NCBI RefSeq assembly: GCF_000243235.1
Contig: NZ_JH594606.1
Location: 3,367,609 to 3,431,608 of the forward strand
Direction: 5' to 3'
DNA: 64,000 nucleotides
DNA from: Gillisia limnaea DSM 15749
GTDB taxonomy: Bacteria; Bacteroidota; Bacteroidia; Flavobacteriales; Flavobacteriaceae
The translations under genes were made by a program, and so were the position numbers. Under the pieces are notes generated by a model. The model was not told the DNA's origin and ran no database searches. It saw only the letters and a program-made list of their open reading frames with translations. Shown here piece by piece: positions 9,458-19,261 of the stretch (position 1 is the stretch's first letter; every line of letters starts with the position of its first letter).

Positions 9458-10174
9458 TTATTTAGTCTCTTTTTCTTTCAATGATTTAAAAACACTTCTC
9501 TTTAACTCTTCTAAGCTTTTTCTCTCCTCATCGATTAATTTTTCTATTTCTTTAAAAACAAAGTTCAGTCTGTCTTCATTATTCACTTTTTTTTCTTTTG
9601 AATTATCATTTAAATCCACTACTCCTGATAAAAAATCAATTTTAGCAATCGAATTTAGATGTTCTATCAGTTCTTTCTCTACATCTGTCAAAAAATCTTT
9701 ATGGTTATTTAGCCATTCGTTATTTTTAAGCAATAAGTCTCTATGCAAATTTGCTTCAAAAGCATGATAAAATATTTTTTCGGAATTATTCTTTACTTTT
9801 TGTACAAAATGTAACCAGTGGCTATCATCTGAAATTGAATGATACTCCAACCATCTAGGCATTAAGGATGTCCTATCTTTTCCTTTTTTTAGTACAGCTA
9901 AGATTTGAAGAAATTCTTGAGCATTATCTAGTGGTTTTTGAAAAGGAAGGCTGTCTTTTTTTTTCCATAATTTAAGTATTAAGTTACAACACTCTTTTTG
10001 CAATTTAATTTTATCATCTTCGGATTTACATGCTTCAATTGAGCCCATTAGTTCTGCTAAATAATGAGCCATCCATCTAGCCAATGTGTTTACTGTATAA
10101 TCAAGTTCCAGTTCAGATATTATTTTTTTACCTAATTTTAATATCTCCTCCTCTGATTGTTCTAATTCTCCCAT
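9458..10174 (-). CDS. Partner protein of the large STAND NTPase, unknown function
   Basis: This 238-residue, mostly helical, charged protein has no signal peptide or membrane helix. Its N-terminal part contains TLARWMAHYLAELMGSIEA and a Cys/Trp pattern CNLILKLWKKKDSLP; the C-terminus is a Glu/Lys-rich probable coiled coil (FKEIEKLIDEERKSLEELKR). It starts at ATG 10174 inside the last 47 bases of the 2145-aa gene in another frame; no later in-frame ATG would spare the conserved N-terminus, so the long overlap is probably real and implies translational coupling. Tight coupling suggests a regulator, adaptor or immunity-like partner of the NTPase, which is inference. No named domain recognised. 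Confidence 0.75.
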   Translation of the reverse strand: MGELEQSEEEILKLGKKIISELELDYTVNTLARWMAHYLAELMGSIEACKSEDDKIKLQKECCNLILKLWKKKDSLPFQKPLDNAQEFLQILAVLKKGKDRTSLMPRWLEYHSISDDSHWLHFVQKVKNNSEKIFYHAFEANLHRDLLLKNNEWLNNHKDFLTDVEKELIEHLNSIAKIDFLSGVVDLNDNSKEKKVNNEDRLNFVFKEIEKLIDEERKSLEELKRSVFKSLKEKETK

Positions 10175-13100
10175 CTGGTTTAATTAAATATAGTTTAGTA
10201 GTTTCCCAAGGTGTTTTGTTATCATCATAATTATAGCTTCTTTCCTTTAACTGCCTAGTAATATGACACTCAAGGATTAAGTTCTTTTTAGTGTTTCCTA
10301 ATAGTTCTAAAACAAAGTCAATATCTACTTTCAATATTGCCCCCCCACTTTCAAGTAAATCAGAACTTCTATTCCTATGGTCATTAATTTCGTTCCAATT
10401 TAGATAAGAAGAAATTAAGTTCCCATTATAATATCCCTTTTTATTGTTTTCGCTAAAACTTATTGGAAATATTTTTTTGACTTTTTCACCAATCCTGATG
10501 ATATTCTTGCCCGTGTCTTTGGATAAATAATCGTGTGAATCAAGACCTTCCCTTTCAGTATTTTCGGTATATAACCAACTCTCAAAAGCAAAACCGTAAT
10601 TATCTATTTCAAATTCCTCATTACTTTTCTCCATTGGGAAAGCGTAGTCGTGATGATTCTTTGCAGATTGTAGGGCTCTCATTAATGCTTCAGAACCTTT
10701 TTCAGAAACTAAAGCAGAACGAATACTCACTGATTCAGTATTTTCTCCAATATATCTCTGATATCCTGCATAAGGAATTAAACAATTTGCTTCATTATTA
10801 ATAACCTCTAGATCTAATTTTTCATCATCAATATTATCTCGCCATTTTTCATCAAACTTTTCATTTTCTATTTTCCAAAATTTACCTTCCAAAGGTGTAG
10901 AATCCCTTAGATCAGAAAGCCAAAACTTATTCCAAGTGTTTGAATTGGATTCTAGCCAGTATTCCCAAGAATCCCAAGAATCATTATATTCACTTTCCAA
11001 TTGAGGCTCTTTTAAAAGTAAATCGTGAGCAGAACAAAACATTGCATTATATTCAAAGTAGGTGTCCAACGTTTCAACGGTAGGATTTGACCCATGTCTC
11101 TTGTCTTTTAATGTCCACTCATACTGAGATGTATAATCATCTTCTGACGTATCTCCTAAATAACCCCAATTTTCAACAATATATTTATCTGATAAATCCG
11201 CAACATCATATTCAGATAGATTAAATACTCTAGCCAAACGGCTGTACCAATATGGTAAAACATCCAAAGTATCAAAATGAAACCTCCAGTTATCATGAAT
11301 TTGCGATTGATACTTTCTCTGTTTCCTCGATAATCGCTTTTCTATAACCTTTTTCAATTTTGACTTTAGACAATCTTTAATGAATTTAATATCCTTTTGA
11401 TCATAAATATCTTTTTCATAAGATATAAGATTTAAACATGTATTTTTTATATAATACTTAATTAGCACATGAGGTAAATCATTGTTTTTTAATTCGTGCA
11501 AAAATGAATCTTTAAATACCCCTAATTTTTCAGGAGATTCTGAACTTATCCGTTCAATTGCAATCCATAAATATAACTTTGCAGAAATCCAATAAAATAT
11601 GTAGTTTCTATTCTGAAAAGGTAAACAGTTCACAGTATTTTGCTTATTCAATAAAAATTCTAAAATTTCTGTCTCACCGTACATAAAGAGTCTCCTTATA
11701 GAATGTATTGCTCTCCATCTTAAATTTTTATCAGGCTGTCCGAGAGAAAATCTTAAAAAGTGCATTAGAACCTCTTTTGAATTAGGAGGAGGAGCTAGTT
11801 CTTTATTCCATAAGCCATCTCCAAAGCTTGAATCTATATTTGAATTCCATCTAGACAATATCCATTCAATAATACTTTCATTTTCTTCTTTTGATAAACG
11901 ATCTTTAATTAAATGAAAGGCACTATAGATTGATTCATCTGAAAGCACTTCTATTTTTTCAGGAATAATATTTACAATTGTATCACTTAGTTCAGATTTG
12001 TCGATATTGAACATTTCAGCAAATTTATTAATATTCCAAATGCTTAGACTATTATCATTGTCGAAGTATTCGAACCAATTGAGTAATACATATTTAAATT
12101 TTTCTCTCTTCCATCTTTTTACCGAGAAATGCATGGTCCAATCTTCCAATCTTTCTTTTAAAGCTTCTTCAAAAGAATTAAAACTTATAAGTTCAGAGTT
12201 AATATCAACTAATGCGTTAAGATGACTTATATAATCGCTGGAAGTACATCTGTTTTTTACATCTAAAAGAAAATTATCTATAGCCCAACTATTATAATAT
12301 GTTTTACTATTATTGAGAATTTTACCAATAGCATCCTCCAATTGCTTAGTAGATGAAAAGTTTAAATTTTCTATATCAATATTATGGATATAATTTTCTC
12401 TTGAAAAATCATTTTTATAATTTGACTCTTTGTTAGCTGGGGATAAATTAGATCTAAAATCTAAATATTCTTTTATTTCTAAAATAACATCTTGCTCTAT
12501 AAATGCACCAGGTTTAATCTCATCATAGAGAACTTGAATTAATGCCATATTTTGAGACAGCAGACAATCCCTAAATAAAGTTTTTACAAATAATGTCTTA
12601 TTATTGATATTTCTAGCTTCATTGAAGCGAAATAACATAAACTTGTAAAATTCAACCAAATCTTCAAAAGAATTATGATACGAACTCATGGGAAGTAAAG
12701 CACTAGCATCTAGATGGTTTATATAGCCTTTTTCAAGAGATATCTTTAACAATGTAATGGTATAAGTAGTGAGGCTAATAACGCCTCTTTCTTGCCATCT
12801 GCACATTACTGAATAAATTGAGCTTAAATCCAGATTAGCTATACCCTTCAAGGCTGAAGTGTAAGGAAAATTGTCGTTACCTTGCAGCCGTATATGGCAA
12901 TGCTCTATGAATCTAGAAAACTCATAAGCCAATTTGGGATTTGATTTAGTAATTCCTTCTTCCGTAAAACCAGATAGACAATCTATCTTGGTATATGCTT
13001 CTAGGTCAATTTCGCTAACAGCTTTTACAGCTTCTTCAAAAAAATATTGTCCAGTTTCTTTATCTATTTTTCTAGCTAGTAATGTGCATTTAATATATTT

Positions 13101-16100
13101 TTCAACAATATCATTTGACGATAAGGTGCTATCCTTTATTAAATTATCTAGTTCTTCAAACAATTGCAAGTTTATCTCAACAAAAGCTCTTAAATGTATA
13201 GTTCTTTCAATTATGGAGAATCTTATAGATAATTTATTAGCCTTTTTATCAAAAGCTGAAATTAAAGGTTGAACTAAATCTTTCTCTTCTAAAAGAGAAA
13301 TTATTATAGCTAATAAATCACATAAATATCCTAATCTCTCAGTAGCCCAATGTCCATTTTCATAACTAAAACTATAATCATTGTCAAGCTGAATGCATAT
13401 TTCTTTAAATGATTTTGAGCTTTCATGATTTCGCTCCTGATTGTATAAAATATTAGCTCTTAATTGAAATATCGGGGTTACATGTTTAAATAAGCTAGTA
13501 AATTCTCGTTTATCACTTTCAAGTGAGTTTTTCTTTTTATAATCTTTTACATCATCAATGTTTTTAAATTTTTCTGGGTAAACATCTGTTAATTGCAAAG
13601 CTTTGTTATCAAATGAAGCTTTTAATGTTTCTATTTTAAATGATAGCTCTAAATCTTGCCCATCATTATCTCTATAATAGAGACTATGGAAATAAGGAAT
13701 TCTGTCGGGAAAAGAATAATTTATATAAGATAAAATCTGTAAAATTTTTGCAGTATCAATCTTGTGATAGGCTAAAATTTCAGAAAATTCAACAATAAGT
13801 AGATTAAAATTTAAGTCTAGTTTTTTCTTTATTAATCGCAAAGCTCTTAAAAAGTCGTCTGCGGTTTTATCTAAATTAAAATCAATTTTTTTATTGAATT
13901 TAAAAAATTTACATATTAGGAAAACTCTGACGTCTATGCTAAAGTGTGTTTCATTTAACCACTTTGTTATATCATCTTCATTATTCTCAATTAATAAATT
14001 TTCGACCAAATAATCACCAGATGGCAATCGGACTCTTCTTGGGGTCCAACTATTTATTGCTCTTAAAGCTTCACTAACTCCAAACAATCTTAATACAGCT
14101 TCAGCTTGATATGCAATGTCAATGCTAGAAACTTTATAGTTATTTTTAAAATCTTCTTCCTTTTCTTTGGAATTAAACCTCCAGTTCAACCAATCCCTAG
14201 CAGTTTTTAAATGTTTTAAGACCTCGTCTTTATTAGATGAATTTCTTGATAAAAATCCTGCTAGTTTTAAATGGAAAGAACCTGCCCAAGATTTTTCATC
14301 AGAATTTAATTTTAAACGAGTTAAAGAAGCAGTATCGCCAAAATTGGTAACTAAATCTGGATAATCAATTAATAGACCTTTCAATGCCCTATCTGTTTTT
14401 GATTCCTCAGCAGCTATCAGTGTAAGTTTAAAAAAGGTTAAATTATCATCCTTTTCTCCACAGGCCTTCATGGCAAATTTGGTCCTATTAATATACACTT
14501 CGCGATTTCTTATGGGATCTTTAGGGTTATCTAAATATTGTCTTTCGAGTACAATTTCTTTTAGTTTAGGATATTGTTTCGCGATAAATAGAATATAACC
14601 CAAATTGATTGAAGCATATTCTTCATCGCTTGATTTAAATAAAAATATATCGGCAATATTTTTTAATTCTTTATCATTAGCACAATAATTTTCTCTAATG
14701 TAGTTTTCGAAATCTTCATCTCTAAATTCAAAATGCTTATTCTCATATATTAAACCATTCCATATTTCTGAAGAAATATCCACTAGAAAATTAACATTAA
14801 CATCTAGTATGTTGGCTAAATATTCTATTGGAACTGGTCTTGGTAATGTAATTAAGAGTTGAAAGAATTTGTCTAATAGGAGTTTTTCTGATTTACCTAA
14901 ATTTCGTTTTGCTATCTCTATTTTATCCAGTATCAGATCTTCAACCTTTTTACCGTTTGGTTTAAGAAAATTGATTATTTCTACAATCCCTTGTTTTTTT
15001 AAACTAATGGAATAAAATTGAGCTCTTGGTATTCCATTTGTATATTTATGGAAATCTTTTATTTCATTATCGGAAATTTTAGGATAATAAGAGGTAATGA
15101 ATTGTTTCGTGTCATTTAAACTAAATGGTAGAATTTCAATATCTACAAAATTATCAGGTAAACTTAACGTTTCCTTTCTGTAGGTTCGTGTAGTTACAAT
15201 TAAATTACATCCTCTAGGAATATTTATATTTAACAAATCAACTATAAAGCTTCTTTCCCCATTATTATGGGCAGCTGTTACACTATTATCTGCAGCATCA
15301 ATTATTAATGTTAAAGTTGCTTTAGGATTTCTTTTTTGTAAAATTTCAATTCCATTTACAATCCTTTTTCTGAATTCTTTTAAATAGACTTCGCTAGCTT
15401 CATTTTTATTTATTAAAAAATCTGTGCCTAATCTTTTAGCTAATTCATTTGAGAGATGCAAAAGTGCATACTTATGTAAGTGCCTTTTATCTATAGGGTT
15501 TTGATAAGCTCCGGCTCCATAGCAGTCAAAAGTAACACACTCAGAATACTGGGGAAAATTTTTCTCTATCTGTTGCACTAATGTTGACTTACCTATTCCG
15601 GCGCCTCCATGTATACAGATAGGAAGAAAGTTAGTATTTGTTTCAATTTTTAGCAAAATATCTTTCAATTGCTCTCGAACAACAACGTCTTTCTTTTTTT
15701 CAAAATTTTGAGTTACAGGAAACAAGTTTTCCACTCCTCCCATATGAAAATCTAGACTAGCAATTATATCTGTAAAATTTATACATCTTTGATTTCTAAA
15801 CTCAGGTAATGTTTTATTGTTTATTAATTGGAATAACTCATTGTATTGACCTCTTGATGTTATACTGGTGTCTGAAATCGCTTTTACCAAGTTTATTTTC
15901 AAATAGTATCTTGAATCGGTTCCACAATCTTCAAAATCCAATAATCTAAAAAAATCGGTAAACTCTTTAAGTTTTAATTTAGAAGCCTCAAAGAGTCTTG
16001 TCAAAGATTTAGAATTAGAAGGATTGTCTTCTAAAACTTTATTAAAACTAATTTCCCTCTTCTTTGTTTTTAGATATAGTTGAATATCTTTTATAGTTTG

Positions 16101-16565
16101 TAACTGATTTGCATTGAAGCTTCTATTGGTAACAAGTTTTAGTACCACCTTTTGTAAAACTAAATCTCTCCCATATTCATCCTTGAATGCTTTGAAAATA
16201 GTAGATAGCCTATGAATCAATGAACCATCAGCAGATTTATTTTTTTTGCCCTTATAAAGTTCTGAATAAGTATAAGGTTTATCCGATCTACGAGTACTAT
16301 ATTTTAATTGTGATATAACTACTTTATCAGCTTTAATAAATTCTTCCGAACCATAATATTCCGATAAGTCAATACCTAACAACTTTTCACCAGTTGGGTC
16401 TACATTTTTTGATACTGTATTCTCAACTCCTTCAATATAAATAGCTTTTAATCCATGTTCATCAAAGTTTAAAAGGTCAAAAGACTTTTTCATTGTCCAG
16501 AGAATATGGAAATCATCTCCAGCATTTGATAAATCAGCATCAGGTATTGTTTTTCTTTTTAGCAT
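10128..16565 (-). CDS. Avs-like STAND NTPase with N-terminal Cap4-type nuclease
   Basis: This is a 2145-residue protein. Residues 1-260 resemble the DUF4297/Cap4 dsDNA-nuclease domain: DDFHILWTMKK, then E45 (IEG), D66 (GIDLSEYYG) and Q86-x-K88 (ISQLKYS), in the order of a PD-(D/E)xK active site. Residues 300-520 are a STAND/NACHT-like ATPase: Walker A GGAGIGKST (320-328), Walker B LTLIIDAADN (418-427), sensor IVTTR (456-460), and GIPR at 511. The remaining 1600 residues are helical-repeat-like and should form the sensor. This is the layout of Avs (AVAST) antiphage proteins, in which target recognition by the C-terminus activates the nuclease. It is at the upper end of the family's size range. 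It overlaps the 238-aa partner. Defence role is inferred; no close subtype can be assigned by eye. Confidence 0.85.
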   Translation of the reverse strand: MLKRKTIPDADLSNAGDDFHILWTMKKSFDLLNFDEHGLKAIYIEGVENTVSKNVDPTGEKLLGIDLSEYYGSEEFIKADKVVISQLKYSTRRSDKPYTYSELYKGKKNKSADGSLIHRLSTIFKAFKDEYGRDLVLQKVVLKLVTNRSFNANQLQTIKDIQLYLKTKKREISFNKVLEDNPSNSKSLTRLFEASKLKLKEFTDFFRLLDFEDCGTDSRYYLKINLVKAISDTSITSRGQYNELFQLINNKTLPEFRNQRCINFTDIIASLDFHMGGVENLFPVTQNFEKKKDVVVREQLKDILLKIETNTNFLPICIHGGAGIGKSTLVQQIEKNFPQYSECVTFDCYGAGAYQNPIDKRHLHKYALLHLSNELAKRLGTDFLINKNEASEVYLKEFRKRIVNGIEILQKRNPKATLTLIIDAADNSVTAAHNNGERSFIVDLLNINIPRGCNLIVTTRTYRKETLSLPDNFVDIEILPFSLNDTKQFITSYYPKISDNEIKDFHKYTNGIPRAQFYSISLKKQGIVEIINFLKPNGKKVEDLILDKIEIAKRNLGKSEKLLLDKFFQLLITLPRPVPIEYLANILDVNVNFLVDISSEIWNGLIYENKHFEFRDEDFENYIRENYCANDKELKNIADIFLFKSSDEEYASINLGYILFIAKQYPKLKEIVLERQYLDNPKDPIRNREVYINRTKFAMKACGEKDDNLTFFKLTLIAAEESKTDRALKGLLIDYPDLVTNFGDTASLTRLKLNSDEKSWAGSFHLKLAGFLSRNSSNKDEVLKHLKTARDWLNWRFNSKEKEEDFKNNYKVSSIDIAYQAEAVLRLFGVSEALRAINSWTPRRVRLPSGDYLVENLLIENNEDDITKWLNETHFSIDVRVFLICKFFKFNKKIDFNLDKTADDFLRALRLIKKKLDLNFNLLIVEFSEILAYHKIDTAKILQILSYINYSFPDRIPYFHSLYYRDNDGQDLELSFKIETLKASFDNKALQLTDVYPEKFKNIDDVKDYKKKNSLESDKREFTSLFKHVTPIFQLRANILYNQERNHESSKSFKEICIQLDNDYSFSYENGHWATERLGYLCDLLAIIISLLEEKDLVQPLISAFDKKANKLSIRFSIIERTIHLRAFVEINLQLFEELDNLIKDSTLSSNDIVEKYIKCTLLARKIDKETGQYFFEEAVKAVSEIDLEAYTKIDCLSGFTEEGITKSNPKLAYEFSRFIEHCHIRLQGNDNFPYTSALKGIANLDLSSIYSVMCRWQERGVISLTTYTITLLKISLEKGYINHLDASALLPMSSYHNSFEDLVEFYKFMLFRFNEARNINNKTLFVKTLFRDCLLSQNMALIQVLYDEIKPGAFIEQDVILEIKEYLDFRSNLSPANKESNYKNDFSRENYIHNIDIENLNFSSTKQLEDAIGKILNNSKTYYNSWAIDNFLLDVKNRCTSSDYISHLNALVDINSELISFNSFEEALKERLEDWTMHFSVKRWKREKFKYVLLNWFEYFDNDNSLSIWNINKFAEMFNIDKSELSDTIVNIIPEKIEVLSDESIYSAFHLIKDRLSKEENESIIEWILSRWNSNIDSSFGDGLWNKELAPPPNSKEVLMHFLRFSLGQPDKNLRWRAIHSIRRLFMYGETEILEFLLNKQNTVNCLPFQNRNYIFYWISAKLYLWIAIERISSESPEKLGVFKDSFLHELKNNDLPHVLIKYYIKNTCLNLISYEKDIYDQKDIKFIKDCLKSKLKKVIEKRLSRKQRKYQSQIHDNWRFHFDTLDVLPYWYSRLARVFNLSEYDVADLSDKYIVENWGYLGDTSEDDYTSQYEWTLKDKRHGSNPTVETLDTYFEYNAMFCSAHDLLLKEPQLESEYNDSWDSWEYWLESNSNTWNKFWLSDLRDSTPLEGKFWKIENEKFDEKWRDNIDDEKLDLEVINNEANCLIPYAGYQRYIGENTESVSIRSALVSEKGSEALMRALQSAKNHHDYAFPMEKSNEEFEIDNYGFAFESWLYTENTEREGLDSHDYLSKDTGKNIIRIGEKVKKIFPISFSENNKKGYYNGNLISSYLNWNEINDHRNRSSDLLESGGAILKVDIDFVLELLGNTKKNLILECHITRQLKERSYNYDDNKTPWETTKLYLIKPDGRIRTIRGGDIKIR

Positions 16566-16865
16566 TTATGTTTTTAACTTGAATTCAGCGTAATAAAACA
16601 AAGTAAACAAAAGAAAAATGAGGAAAATCGAAAAAATGAAAATAATTTCAATATTTTGAAACAAAGATACTTTTTGCGATCAGGTGACGCTACAGCTCTA
16701 TTTTTCTATTTAATTTTCCCTTTTTAAATCTGCTGTTTAATTGAATTAAAATTTAAGGTATTGTAGAGGTTTATCAAACTGCCTCACGCCAGTTCACTAA
16801 GTTTTTACTAAAGAAATATTAAACACATCACTAAAACTAAAACCAACAACACGAGGAAAATATTA
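16566..16865. other. AT-rich spacer upstream of the STAND gene
   Basis: A spacer of about 300 bases; it must contain the promoter of the STAND operon reading leftwards. I found no convincing TAnnTTTG element. No gene is visible. Confidence 0.4.
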
Positions 16866-17230
16866 CTTACTTTATTAATATGTATAAGCTTATCCCTATC
16901 CTATGGGCAATACAAAACAGAAACAGACGAGTTTACAGGGGCTATAATAACCAAAAGCAAGAAAGGATTCATAGTATCTCTACTGTTGTTTAGGGGATTG
17001 CTATAGAGGTGAAAGCGGTAAGAAAAAAACGATATCCTATACATTGATGTGCAGCCTTCAGACAAAAGCCATATAAGCGTAGCTAAATGTGGTGATTTTA
17101 TGATTAAAACAACTCTGATGACGTAGTTAATTGAAAATTCTACAAATATGCCTCTACCAAATCCAGGAACTATGCAGATAACCAAGCAAGAAGGGATTTG
17201 CGTAACTTTTTATTGCTATCGGATAAAGAT
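16866..17230 (+). pseudogene. Decayed small gene, unknown family
   Basis: The forward strand holds stop- and frameshift-broken coding signal: LSLSYGQYKTETDEFTGAII, then KSKKGFIVS, then, in a neighbouring frame, DILYIDVQPSDKSHISVAKC and DFMIKTT. The DEFTG motif followed by a beta-rich segment recalls small secreted Bacteroidota proteins of unknown function. A strong terminator follows at 17251. The reverse-strand 94-codon frame over this stretch appears to be only its shadow. Confidence 0.45.
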
Positions 17231-17250
17231 TTTGAAACCCTACCTAAAAA

Positions 17251-17280
17251 ACACCTCTTAATTTTAGAGGTGTTTTTTTA
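17251..17280. terminator. Bidirectional terminator
   Basis: ACACCTCT at 17251-17258 pairs with AGAGGTGT at 17266-17273, with an A-run on the left and a T-run on the right, so it can stop transcription from both sides: the decayed forward gene and, less likely, read-through from the AbiV operon on the reverse strand. Confidence 0.8.
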
Positions 17281-17553
17281 GTTGCATTATCGTTGACAGT
17301 TCTCAACTGTTAGAAAAATACTTAATCAATTAAATGCTAAATTTCACTAACAACTTTATAATCTGCATTCTCGATATCTAGAAAGTGTGCGCTTCCACAT
17401 TTTATTTTAAGTTGTTCTTAAAGTTTTAATTGTCTGAGTAATATTTTTTCTTTCTGTCCTGCCATTCAAAGCCTTTTTTTTGTTAAAAAAGTGACACCAA
17501 ATGGCGTGCTTTAGGTTAAAGGCAAGTGAATAAATAAATTTTTATTTCTTGAA

Positions 17554-18243
17554 TTATTTTTTAACTTTAAGTTTCTTAAAGGAAAAGCTAACCATAGCCT
17601 CATCAATGAATAATTTGAGATTAGCTCTAATTTCTGAAACTTTCTTTTTGGATTGATGATTTTTTAACTTTGGATGGTACAGTATCCTTAGAAACTTGTA
17701 AAATCTAACTGTACGCTCTAATAATTCCTTTACTTCGTAATACTCTTTTGTTCCAACAGTCTTTTCCGGCGTAATTAGAATATCTCTATATCCTACATAT
17801 AAACCATTATTCTTATAGTCATTGAATTTTTCAAGGTTTTTGACGTTATCATTAGCCTTTAAAATCACAGCTCCAATTTTTAATATTTTAAATCCCTTTG
17901 CGAACCAGTTTTTTGATTCGCTACTTTGCCATTTTTCGAAACTCTCGTAAAAAGCATGACCTATTTCAATAAGCTGCGCTATCTGATGCCTAATTTTATG
18001 ATCGTTAAAGAATTTTTTAGCATCTTCTATTTCGTAAACTTTTAATCCTTCGCTATGAAGTTTTATTAATATTGCCTTAATTGTTTCTTCCAAACTTAAA
18101 ACCATGAGGGAAGTCGCGGTACTAAAGGATTTATTTTTTGCTACAATCAAATGAGCATCTTGCCATAAATCCCTCGCATTATCATATACTTCACTATCTA
18201 GACCTTCAGATTGTTTCGGAGTAAGCGTGAAAAATGTTTTCAT
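17554..18243 (-). CDS. AbiV-like abortive infection protein
   Basis: This 229-residue soluble helical protein has the pattern of the AbiV family: N-A-x-x-L-x-x-DA at residues 22-30 (NARDLWQDAH), then LMVLSLEETIKAILI with the conserved Glu pair, an F-x-x-H-K-x-R motif near residue 88 (FFNDHKIRHQ), and KNNGLYVGYR at about 148-157. Known AbiV acts in phage-triggered growth arrest by blocking translation. It is the last gene of a three-gene operon, 16 bases after the HNH gene, so it may be an extra effector of the PtuA/PtuB-like pair. The family call is from motifs only. Confidence 0.7.
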   Translation of the reverse strand: MKTFFTLTPKQSEGLDSEVYDNARDLWQDAHLIVAKNKSFSTATSLMVLSLEETIKAILIKLHSEGLKVYEIEDAKKFFNDHKIRHQIAQLIEIGHAFYESFEKWQSSESKNWFAKGFKILKIGAVILKANDNVKNLEKFNDYKNNGLYVGYRDILITPEKTVGTKEYYEVKELLERTVRFYKFLRILYHPKLKNHQSKKKVSEIRANLKLFIDEAMVSFSFKKLKVKK

Positions 18244-18259
18244 AAAAGGTAATAGTTGG

Positions 18260-19261
18260 CTAGGGATTTTTGGGTATCAAATTAATATCCTCTCCAATAT
18301 CTTTCATGAACTTAGCTAATGGCCTTTTTAATAGATCATCATCGCTGACATAGTTTCCTAAAATAAATCGGTTTATTAATTCGTCTGTTATATTAATTGA
18401 ACTTTCTTCGAAAAATTCTTTCAATTCTACTCTACGCTCTGTATTGTAAAATTTAGATTTGAGATGCATTTCAGCAACTACATCTTTAAACTGCTTGTAT
18501 TGTTCATCGATGCGAAACTCTGTTTTATAATTAGCCAACTTTTTTTCTATTCTAGTATCCCCTGAAAACTTTTCTCTAATTTTTAGTTTGTACTCTATTT
18601 TTTCCTCATTCTTTTCCGGATCTATAAGAAATTTAACAAGGCTATATTTGTCTATTTTGAATTTTCCAATTTCGTTCAATCCATCTAAATATGGATGGAT
18701 ATGACTATCCAATTTAAATGGCTTATTAGATTTGCTCATATTGCAACTAGAGCAACATGGAATTAAATTAAAAATTGATAAGCTTAGGTATGGATAAACA
18801 CTTTGAGGAAAATAATGATCTAAATGAAATAATAATTTATCTCCTTTTGCCTGAGAAGTTACTAATGTGAATTGTGTATTGCAACTTGTACAAGATCTAC
18901 AGTTAAGAGTTTCTCCAAGCCAAAGTGCTTTTTGACTATTTCTAAAATTCTTATAATCAAAAATTGTTTTTAATTCTACTCCAAAATGAGTGAGTTTTTC
19001 TGTTGTGGAATCATAAATAGTGTCTTGATATCCTTTATTTTCGAAATCTTTTATAATCCGTTCGAGATTACTAGGCGTACCAGTTAAAATTTCCTTTAAC
19101 TGGTTTTTAATTTCCCATAAGACAACAAGGTTAGTGCTGTGTGTAGGTGACCTTTCTTTATTTTTAATTTTTTTACAAACAGATTTATATTTACCAAAAC
19201 TAGTATTAATCTTTTTGAAGTATTCTTCAACCTTTAAATTGTCAATTTTTACTCGAATCAA
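18260..19261 (-). CDS. PtuB-like HNH endonuclease
   Basis: This 333-residue protein has an HNH nuclease core in its middle: zinc ligands C124-x-x-C127 and C170-x-x-C173, the catalytic D148-H149 in HLDHYFPQS, N165 in FNLIPCC, and CNMSKSNKP at the end of the finger. The DHYFP...NL.P.C..CN.SK arrangement is that of PtuB-type HNH proteins of Septu and related systems. Flanking N- and C-terminal parts are helical and charged. Its ATG overlaps the stop of the ATPase gene by four bases (ATGA), typical of translational coupling. The likely role is DNA or RNA cleavage after release or activation by the ATPase. Confidence 0.8.
   Translation of the reverse strand: MIRVKIDNLKVEEYFKKINTSFGKYKSVCKKIKNKERSPTHSTNLVVLWEIKNQLKEILTGTPSNLERIIKDFENKGYQDTIYDSTTEKLTHFGVELKTIFDYKNFRNSQKALWLGETLNCRSCTSCNTQFTLVTSQAKGDKLLFHLDHYFPQSVYPYLSLSIFNLIPCCSSCNMSKSNKPFKLDSHIHPYLDGLNEIGKFKIDKYSLVKFLIDPEKNEEKIEYKLKIREKFSGDTRIEKKLANYKTEFRIDEQYKQFKDVVAEMHLKSKFYNTERRVELKEFFEESSINITDELINRFILGNYVSDDDLLKRPLAKFMKDIGEDINLIPKNP

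Noticed and set aside
16901..17185. Reverse-strand 94-codon frame in the spacer right of the STAND gene
   Set aside because: It is hydrophobic but without family likeness, and the forward strand of the same stretch shows better (though broken) coding signal with a DEFTG motif and a terminator behind it.
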